Of a stretch of 64,000 nucleotides of DNA, positions 55,774-64,000 are shown one piece after another (the stretch's first letter is position 1; every line of letters starts with the position of its first letter). The translations under genes were made by a program, and so were the position numbers. A model generated the notes under the pieces. That model was not told the origin of the DNA. It did no database searches and saw only the letters and a list, made by a program, of their open reading frames with translations. Source of the stretch: Platycnemis pennipes (lineage: Eukaryota; Arthropoda; Insecta; Odonata; Platycnemididae); the NCBI GenBank assembly GCA_933228895.1, contig OW121854.1, positions 4,095,131 to 4,159,130 of the forward strand. The letters are read 5' to 3'.

Positions 55774-58110
55774 CCCATTTCTACTATTAACTTATGTTCA
55801 TGTAAGCTATTTCTGTGTTCAGTTTTTAATTATTTTCTAATTGAAAACAATAATGCAATAATCTTGCAATTCAATAACAATATATGCTTGCTTGCTGAGT
55901 AACTTTATTTTATGTAAAATCCTAACCTTCGATTTGGAATGTATTAGTATTGTTTTATTTATTTCCCCATGTTTTTCATGAGTTTATTTTAAAATTAAAT
56001 TTTAATTTAAAAATATTTTTGGTATAACATTGTTATATACTTTCTAACACATTTTTACTATTAATTTATATTCATGTAAAATATTTTTGTGTTTAGTGTT
56101 TATCAATTTACTAATTCAAATCATTGTACTTGGCTGTGAGTGACTTCCTTTTTGTTAATTTTTATAAAATAAATGGCCATTCGCTTGCACATTTGGTGAT
56201 TTTATTTCAATAATATCCCGCATAGTATCCCTGCAGCATGCAAAACGCAAAGCAAGAATAAAAGGGAATGGGGACTAGAGGAGAGGGGAATTGGGACTGG
56301 AGGGGAGGGGAAAATGGTAGGGGAGGTGGTTGCCTTATATGGCACGAATTCGGAACACAACCGCCACGGCGCTGTAGTCGCCCCGGCCGAGTCGTCTGAT
56401 ACGCTGTCTACACTTCTTAACGTTGAGAGTCACATCCATGGCTAAACCTAGTAAACTTTTCTACCATTATTGAGTTACTATAGTTGGCGCTAGTTACTGG
56501 TATTTTAAGGACGTGTGAACGCAAGTTGGTAGAAATGTGGGTAGAAAGAAGGTTTGTTTTGAAAATGGAAGTGGAAATGAACGTAGAGTGCTTGAAGACG
56601 AAGTGACCGGATCGCACGATATGGATTGGAAATGATTCTTAGTTACAACGATATTTATTTAATCACACTGTAATATATTTTAGTAGTTGTATTACCACGT
56701 TCCACTGATTCGGTTGTTCAATAATGGTTTTAAATACTTTGCTTTACCCCTGAATCCTGAGTGCGTACGCTTATATATTTATTGTATGTGATTAACTTGC
56801 CGTGAAGAAAATATACATGCAGAAATTAAGTACATAACTAAGAAGTTGCAAACTTTCACAGGAAATTCGACTCGTGTTATTTTTTACGTATTCACTCCTT
56901 AGGACGGCATTAAAACTATTTTCAGCATTATTCCCTTAAATAGCTCCTTTCACAAACAGCAGAATATGGTAAACTTGGGATATCGGATTTAAAAATACTA
57001 AATATTGATAAGAGCAACAAATTCATTATGTATACTTGTATGTATTCTATTTGGATACATGAACTTGCCTACGAAATGGGTTAACACGAGCGATAACTTA
57101 TTGAGAGGTGAACAATTAATCATTTCGTAGCATGGCGTTCCATGGTTGATTGCATTTCTTGGTGCGTGATGCCTGTATAAAAGCTAAACGAATAGAAATA
57201 CAGGCAAGGAAACGTTAATAATTTTAAAGTGTAAATGTGTTAGTTGAAATATGCGAGGAAAAAGAGGTAAAGGTTGAATGTCTTAAATATCCGGAAATTA
57301 AAGTCATGGAGGGCGTTCATCGTTGTACAACCTTTACATATTTTTAACGTATTACTTTGGAGTTATTCAAAGCAAATGTTAATTGCATTCAATTTTATAT
57401 TTAAAATTGATGTTTAGCAAAGTAACTTAACACAGAATCCGTATCTCGGAGATGCGACCCACTGTCAATCATGAGGAAGTAACTTAAGAAGAATATTTTG
57501 GTTCATTTATAAAAAGGGATCTAGGAAACTACATTGATAATTTTCTATAAAGTAACTGCATCTAATTTGCACATAAGTTAAAATACGCTTCCAATCTTTG
57601 CAAGACAAAGTCCTTCCGCTATCCTACCCTCCATTGTTATTTTGACTTAATTTCACTCTCCAATAGATGTCACTAGAGTCTTTACGATGGTTCTGGGCAG
57701 ATTCTCTCCACTCCCGTATAAGGCGCTTTCCTAAGTTTTAGTCCCAAACACCGTTCGAAGGGTGCGCCACCGTCGCCATAACCGCGCCGGGGCGCGCAGT
57801 TCAAATACTAATATTTTTAAATTTTCTTTTATTTATTATTCTTTTCTTAAAATTTAATACTTATTACGTGCACGCGATGGTAAAAATCCTCGGATGCGCT
57901 TCCATGTTGTCCATCCTCTTCATTTGATGATCGTTTTCTTACCCATATCAGGAAATTCTTTGAAGTCACAGTGACAGTACACAAACATCATCTGAAGAAT
58001 TCCCATAAAACAGCACGAAACCAACACGACGAAATAAGATCACATACGCGAAGACACAAAAAATAGGCACTTCAACATGATCATTGGAACCAAGGGTAGC
58101 AAATAAAAAA
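55774..58110. other. No gene recognised
   Basis: AT-rich DNA with a purine-rich G-tract (56265-56330) and a GC-rich patch at 57760-57805. A minus-strand frame at 56417-56617 overlaps a relative of the MITE terminus (ACGTGTGAACGCAAG) and is not considered coding. Confidence 0.45.
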
Positions 58111-58357
58111 ACTGATTTCTAAGACTCATTTAATTACTTATACTGTTACACACTTCAGCTTAATAACAAAATCAATGAATGGATTATGAAGTCAAATAAC
58201 AGTTTCCATACTTCACAAATTTACATTTAAGAAATTGATACAGCCATTTGAATGTCAACACTCCTTATCAGGTCTTCAAAAAGCATTCCTGCAAAACAAT
58301 CAATAGAAAGAAAAATGTCAGTATCACTTCATAGTATTTTACGTTTAAGTACCAATT

Positions 58358-58651
58358 TTATGTGAGGTAGACCATAACAACTAATGCTAATGCAACAGTA
58401 AAGATAACAAGGAAAGTAACTATGCTTAGAGCTGTCCATTTCATGCCTCTGTCTACAAAGGAATCGTTGGTAAAACGTGAGGAGTTATCCATCAATGTGC
58501 TAATTATTCCACTACCACCCAGGCGGTTATCACCTTGGTAGCGCCTCTTTTTCATGGTCAAGACCCATGTGGCAAAGAGATCCCCAGTCAAAGAAGTAAG
58601 TGTAAAGTTTAAATGCGTAAACAGCCCTTTAACGACTGATTTTTCTGGCAC
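58358..58651 (-). CDS. Possible small single-pass membrane protein (terminal exon)
   Basis: The frame is open to 58358. From its first ATG (in a GACCATGA context) it gives about 65 residues: MKKRRYQGDNRLGGSGII, then a strongly hydrophobic C-terminus SIVTFLVIFTVALALVVMVY, which would be a membrane anchor. I do not recognise the family. A phase-0 acceptor (AAAAAG|AGG) could join it to the exon at 60516-60430, but its pyrimidine tract is poor. A perfect 14-bp hairpin lies just upstream. Confidence 0.4.
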   Translation of the reverse strand: MPEKSVVKGLFTHLNFTLTSLTGDLFATWVLTMKKRRYQGDNRLGGSGIISTLMDNSSRFTNDSFVDRGMKWTALSIVTFLVIFTVALALVVMVYLT

Positions 58652-58677
58652 AAATTATAGAGAATAATTTGTGCCAG
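58645..58677. repeat. Perfect 14-bp inverted repeat with 5-nt loop
   Basis: CTGGCACAAATTAT and its complement surround AGAGA. It can form a stable hairpin at the upstream edge of the open frame at 58358-58651 and could also be the scar of a small element. Confidence 0.85.
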
Positions 58678-60429
58678 CACCTAGAAAGCTTGTGCAAACA
58701 AGCAACACCAGCTTGTATAGGCATATGAGAAACCAAGATGCTAGTACTCTGGGATTTTTGCTGCATACATCCATTTTCTTGGATGATGGTGTCGCCAGTG
58801 TTTCAGTCAGCACCTTCGGGTTATAAGTGTTTGATACTTCACTTTCTGTCCATCTTATGTACTTCCCATGTTCAACTCCAATGCATTCTCATTGGTTAAC
58901 AGTTTTTTTGGTCAAGGTGCGTTCTGTCATGCCAGTGAAACCATCATCCAAGGAAATAGACTACGCAGCAGAAATACTGGAAGACTAGCATCTCCAGTGC
59001 TGATGCACCACAGAAGCCTACATAAGGAATATGAGAAATCATACGGTCCACCAGAATATCAGGGCAGGCTCATCGCCAGGGGGGCTTCTGGTGCTTCAGC
59101 CCCCCCCTGAAATTTTTCCCAATAACTTCGTTGGTCTGATTTTAGTAATGAATTTTACGAATGAGAAGAGATAAGCATGGGCACAGTAAAAGTAAATATC
59201 AAGAACTGAAAATTAAGGCAAGAGAATTGTAACATGTCGACACCGAATGGGCAAGGCTGATTTGTTTTAAGTTAAGCAAGACTTAGCCCCACCTGAAGCA
59301 AATTTCTGGCTACGTGCCTGTATCAGGGTGGAGGATAATCACTGTACACCATTTAACTGATCTTCCAAATAATCACTTGACAGTATGTACAACATAATTT
59401 GAGCCATATTTGGAGTGAAAGGAAGCAAATCAATAGCACAACATATTAACAAAAAATTACCATATTAAATTAATCATAAACTTGGGAAAAACTAAGGCTT
59501 GAGCATAACAGTTACACATCTCTGGCAAAAGATAATACATGGATATAAAATCACAACAGCATAATTTGTGGAAATTAAATGATTTTATATCAGTTTCATA
59601 TTCCTCTTATCGATACATTATTTTTAATGGGCACTTTGGTGACAACTGAAATGAAAAAATTTCTTAAATCAGTTAGATGACTGTTGCACCTGAAAAAAAT
59701 CAAAATGCACACCCACAAGGCCTTATTAATGTGGAGAGGTTTCTTTCATGATCTGTAGCTCTCTTCTGGCAGTCGTGATACCTCTTCCAATTATCGAAAG
59801 AAATTCTCCTGAAGGGAAAGATCAGTTATGAGCCTCATTTTCAAAAAATAAAGAGAAGACATCCTGAAATAAACTAGGGTCTATTGTGAGGAATGGATCA
59901 CACAGGTCACAAGGAAGATCTTCAAGGAATATCATTGCCACAGGAATTTTTATGGACACAACTGAACTAATTTTCTTACAACTCAATATTAGTTCTCTTC
60001 CTTTATAGCTTCTGTTGATCTCATGCTGTCTAGATTCAGCATCTTACTGAAGGAAAAAAGAAGACAACTATTAATAGGCTGCACCCATCCTTAATTTGAT
60101 ATATTTGCCCCTGGATATAAATTAAATAGTTAATTACAGCAGTCTTCAATGCTCCTATAACTGCGGAGTGAAAGGGTTATGATTTGCATCACAATTCTGC
60201 CTAATAATACTGAAAAAAAAAGTTTCAACCGGGTCTTGAATAAGGTTGTGGGTATTCAAATGCCAGCATTGTTCTTTTTACTAGGTCCGACAACAACATT
60301 CCTGATCTAATATAAGCTAACTACCCATTCTGATAAGGAGGGTGGATTACTGACTTTTGCCCAGGGACTGTCACAAAGTGATTTTCAGATAGATTCCAAG
60401 AATTTCACATGAGGACTCACCTAACTTAC

Positions 60430-60516
60430 AGCTGACTTCAAAGGTTCCTTCGGCAGGTGCATGGGCGTGTAGTCCATGGTTCCATTTAAGCTGTCAAAAG
60501 CAGAGTCCACCTCCAT
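60430..60516 (-). CDS. Possible first coding exon of a minus-strand gene
   Basis: An ATG at 60516 opens 29 codons, MEVDSAFDSLNGTMDYTPMH and onward, ending at a consensus GTAAGT donor in phase 0. The composition looks coding and the peptide is polar. It may belong with the exon at 58358-58651. Another open stretch (about 60025-59840, with KKISSVVSIKIPVAMIFLED) between them could be an internal exon or chance. Confidence 0.35.
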
Positions 60517-61413
60517 AAAAAACTATGTAGTGGCAAGTCCATCTTTGCCTAAAACACCTGAAACCATACATCAACATTAATAGATGAGAATGTATTTTAA
60601 GGTAGAAGGCACTAGCCTCATACATTTTCTTTGGGATATTTTGATGACGATTGCATGATAGCAAACACCTTGTCACCAGGCTGCGAACTACACACGACAG
60701 TTCACACGAAATAGAGCTAAGGCACAGCAAGTGAAGATTACGAGAGGGACCTTGATTACGAGTTATGAAACATAATAACAAACAAATTGTTTTGAGTAGC
60801 ACAAAGATTCACGGACAAAACAGCTTCCGACTGTGATTTATAAAACTCAGATCCCGGGCATTACGGTTCGCCAGTTGGCGGGTTATCATTTTCATAACAT
60901 AACAAGAACTTGACGAAAACGAATACTTTCACATTATTTACGCAAATACCACTATTCAACACACAAAACAATATAATACTTATTTCAATACAATTAAGAT
61001 GATTGTTTCAATGCAATCGAGAAGAATGTTTCAATGCAATCAACATCGAAGAAAATAGTATACTTCATTGCAAGGATGAAATTCGTAACAAAAACACAAC
61101 ATGGCAACTACTGTCGCTTCTCGAATACTAACATACAACAAAATAGTTACGTCCAAAGGCACTCATAAGGTTCATTAACGGACACATAGTGGGGCAAGGA
61201 CAGATTACAGCATACTGTATCTTAAAATTGCACCTACCTCTCAAGTACTTCTCTCCGGGAGCAGATCAACCTTCAATACAGCACTTTCTGCATTCCACAT
61301 CCAAATTCAGGCGTCAATTACAACAAAAACACAGATTTCAACCGCCTCAGTAATTCTCCGATAGCCGTTGACACTGCGTGTGCTTCCCTCATTTCAAATC
61401 AACAGGGATGCAT

Positions 61414-61435
61414 GGAGGGGGAAATTTCCCCCTCC
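61414..61435. promoter_or_regulatory. 22-bp perfect palindrome, Rel/NF-kappaB-like
   Basis: The core GGGGGAAATTTCCCCC is extended to a 22-bp perfect palindrome. The centre fits the consensus of Rel-family sites (GGGAAWTTCC type). It lies between the possible minus-strand gene and the ZAD gene start, where a divergent promoter would be expected. Function is inference. Confidence 0.35.
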
Positions 61436-61547
61436 CTTGACCTCGAAAGTGGTGGGGGTAGTCGTGTAGTTACAAACACCGTTCGCAGAGCGTATGGAAC
61501 TTAGGGGAACGGCCGCGGCGCCAGTGAAATCCCCATGGTTCTGGGTA

Positions 61548-61619
61548 GGCCGTGTGAACGCAGGTTAGTTTTAGCCGCCATATTAACTATCATTCTACCC
61601 TAGTAGTGTGAACGGGGCA
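61548..61619. repeat. MITE-like terminus, partner of 53222-53300
   Basis: GGCCGTGTGAACGCAGGTT followed 50 bp later by CTAGTAGTGTGAACGGGGCA, the exact complement of the 53222 end. Whether the two ends belong to one 8.4-kb element or to two small ones is open. Confidence 0.65.
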
Positions 61620-62165
61620 ATAGACGGAATACTACAGATCGCTACAGACGACTACAGGGTAGAATTGACGTGAGACCACAACGGAAAACCCACCGCCAGG
61701 GGCTCTTGCTGCAAAATTGTACTATGACCATGTTCTTCCTTGATGATTGGATTATCGTTGGAAAGAATGATAGAAAATATTCTATAGTTACTGATTTGCG
61801 TTGTTCATCAACATATTATTCGCAGGAACTTATATAAATTTGGGACATGCGGTGGACATATTTTTATTTTTCCCAACTGTCACAATCATTTTTTTTCGGT
61901 TCGGTGTTCGCGGACGCTCCCCTGTGGTCAAAAATGAAACCATTTACGAGTTCTCGGCGTCAGTTTGATAAAACAGCGGATGTCGTTGAATGCCATGTGC
62001 GAGTCCTTCCGGAAGTGACCAATGACAAGAGAGATCCTCAGAGGTTTGTTGTTGTCCTCATCATCTTGTAAACACTCTTGTGTTGTGTTGTATTGACTTT
62101 AACTTTATGGTGCTTGGTGTAAGTTTATCAATCTGAAAGTAAGGATATATATGCTTATTGGTCCA

Positions 62166-62331
62166 GGAAGAAATGGATGACACTATGTCGGGCGAAACGG
62201 TCAACATTCAAGAAATATGTAGGCTGTGCTTATCTGTTGATGCTTTTAGGCTTCCGATATTTCATGATAGTCTTGATAAACAAGTTTCAATTACTCTCAA
62301 TGACCGAATATTCGCCTGTTTGAATATTAAG
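62166..62331 (+). CDS. ZAD zinc-finger protein, first coding exon (partial gene)
   Basis: After an acceptor TTATTGGTCCAG the ATG at 62173 opens 53 codons to a consensus GTAAGT donor at 62332, phase 0. The peptide contains EICRLCLSVDAFRLPIF and NDRIFACLNIK. This is the first half of a ZAD (zinc-finger associated domain): the C-x2-C pair and the LPIF and I..C..I positions. The second Cys pair (usually DxLPxxIC..C) should be in the next exon, which I did not find before the right edge. ZAD proteins are nuclear DNA-binding proteins characteristic of insects. An upstream segment at 61847-62043 may be a 5' UTR exon; its open frame does not join in phase. Confidence 0.75.
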
Positions 62332-64000
62332 GTAAGTTAATGTAATATTTGTATCAGTTATTGCAAACGTAGAAATAGGAATTGTGAATCCTCTTAAATC
62401 TCGCATTTAGGACAATTATTGCCCGGTGACAAGGTTCTTATTCTTACTTAAGTGCGTCTTATTTAAGCAGAGTAGTGTGAATTTGTAAATACCTACTTGA
62501 TAGATAATTTCCTTTGTGAAATGAGTTTGTATATTACGTATCCAACCAATGCGGTGAAACGGAAAGTACCTAATTTTTTGTGTCGTAGGAGTAATTTACT
62601 TCTTAATAGCTTTTTATCTGATGTTGAGTACCTAGTACGAAGAGGTTTTGTATGTTTAAAGTGTAACAGAAAATTGTTTTCCTGATAAACCCTTATTAGA
62701 ATGCTAAGAATTCCTCATTTGGATGCCGATGATTCCACATACATTTCCATGGTCTGTAGAGAAACTGAAAATCTCCGAAATTAGAAAGCTTTTCTCGCGG
62801 ATATGCGTATTTCTCTTATTAAGTAGTCACATCAAGTGTGGCTCGCCTCTCTTTTAAAACCTTGACAGTATTGGTTTCAAAATCTAGGAGTTTAAACCAC
62901 TTGACGCAGATTTCCGATTGTATCTGGACTGTTATACATTTTTAGATTTCCTTCGGGAAAACCACTTGGCATTTGCCCGTCCCGTTCCAATCAAAGTCCA
63001 ATTCGAATATACTGAAAAAAATGACCTGCCTCTTATCGTAAGTGTGACGTTGAACAGAAAGACTTCGCATACCATGTAGATATTAAATTAGTCCACATCA
63101 AGGGCATGCTAAGTTTCCTATAATCTGGAGCCTGTCGCGATAATAATATGCATTAGTTGAGACTTGAGGAAATTCCTTCAAATGTTGCTCGCTCGTTGTG
63201 GGCTATGATATCAAATTCTTGCGATGAAGAATTAATTCTGCGAGGGAGAGAAAAAAGGGAAGCAAGGGAAAGTCTACAGTATCTCGGTTAAATTGAGTGT
63301 TGGAGGTTTAGAAGATTCCAGATGTCCAAATTGCTTTCTGCTTGAATGTAACCTTCAATGGGTTAGTGTCCAATTCAGTGGGCAAAGTACTGAATTTGAT
63401 TTTCTCTCATGTACCTATCCGCCAAAAAAAGAAAACAAGTTTTGTTGTCTTTCTTTTGTGATTTCTCTTGATGGTTAGTAGTAATCAGATTTTGCATTTG
63501 GTTATGTGTTTCCCCTTTTTGTTTCGGGTTATCTGTTTGGTTCTATCTGACTGCCCTCTATCACATGGTGACTTCCCTAATGTAATGGCTCTGGATTAAA
63601 TTATGCTCTCTTCCCAACTACAATGCTGTAGATACGTCCATCTTGCTATTGATATGCTAGTGAAAAATCTTTGCTATTATCATGGGTTGAGCATTATTTT
63701 TTGGGATGGGAAGCTATTACTGTAGTCACCACTGATTCCTGAATTGAAGGGTGCAACCTTGCATTTTCAAATTTTGTGAAATGACTTTTACCTTCAGAAA
63801 ACGTGGTGGAAATAATAAATTCCACCAACTTGATCCTTCAGCGTAAACCATTGGAGGGTAATGTCTATCCTTGCACTGGAAATTTGAATATCCTTGACAT
63901 TATGGGGAAAAATTGGGAAAGGGAACAGTGTATCTGGTTTTCCCAGGTTTTTCACCCCATAGTGTCATTTTCACTTGAAATTCGAGCCTAACTCTGTGAT
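62332..64000 (+). other. Probable intron of the ZAD gene
   Basis: The strong donor at 62332 opens an intron, and no downstream exon with a ZAD second half or C2H2 fingers was found up to 64000. Short frames (62497-62685, 63293-63478, 63803-63991) show no zinc-finger spacing. Confidence 0.45.

Noticed and set aside
61847..62043. MKPFTSSRRQFDKTADVV frame as the start of the ZAD protein
   Set aside because: Splicing from the AGAG|GTTTGT site to the ZAD exon does not keep the ZAD frame. It may be a 5' UTR exon or unrelated.

Overview
The window reads as repeat-rich nuclear DNA of an arthropod, most likely an insect. It is AT-rich, has spliced genes with GT/AG introns, and holds LINE, Penelope, LTR, hAT, piggyBac, PIF/Harbinger, P-like and probable Merlin elements. 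The best taxonomic marker is the first half of a ZAD zinc-finger domain (62173-62331), a family typical of insects. I see no bacterial, organellar or CRISPR features.

The main host gene is a complete MUS81 endonuclease gene on the minus strand (ATG at 52979, stop at 30742). I rebuilt it from seven exons with phase-compatible splice sites; they join into one open frame of 438 residues. Two of its introns are under 90 bp and one is 139 bp. The other three (about 5.0, 8.9 and 6.7 kb) are mostly transposons: nested hAT pairs with 8-bp target duplications, a nearly intact hAT transposase gene, a solo LTR, an RTE-like LINE, a Penelope tail and a ZMYM1-like hAT remnant. Right of MUS81 lie a broken THAP coding region (54203-55320), a small piggyBac-type MITE, a possible minus-strand gene for a small membrane protein (58358-60516) and the start of a ZAD gene running off the right edge.

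Left of MUS81 (1-30 kb) is mostly mobile DNA. In order: two nested terminal-inverted-repeat elements, the inner built on 186-bp tandem repeats (1.1-2.75 kb); a PIF/Harbinger element with convergent DNA-binding and DDE genes (3.3-6.9 kb); a Merlin-like zinc-ribbon fragment (7.4-7.7 kb); a palindrome-rich AT element (8.6-9.8 kb); a LINE deletion derivative (10.5-11.25 kb); a 1.37-kb inverted-repeat element (11.26-12.64 kb); CR1/jockey-like, RNase H-type and RTE-like LINE remains (13.2-18.3 kb); a P-element/THAP9-like remnant (18.4-19.9 kb); and a Penelope-like element (20.5-21.8 kb). Then come a hAT MITE, a TTAA-flanked piggyBac deletion derivative and a young CR1-like LINE with one premature stop (22.9-30.2 kb). 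A 143-bp direct repeat with one mismatch brackets the last two.

I found no convincing undescribed biological system. The points most worth following are the long near-identical direct repeat around the LINE/piggyBac block, tRNA-like modules inside a hAT element, the internally deleted LINE derivative, the TIR element made of 186-bp repeats, and the intact MUS81 gene whose introns absorbed several recent insertions. All family calls come from reading motifs by eye; no database search was run.
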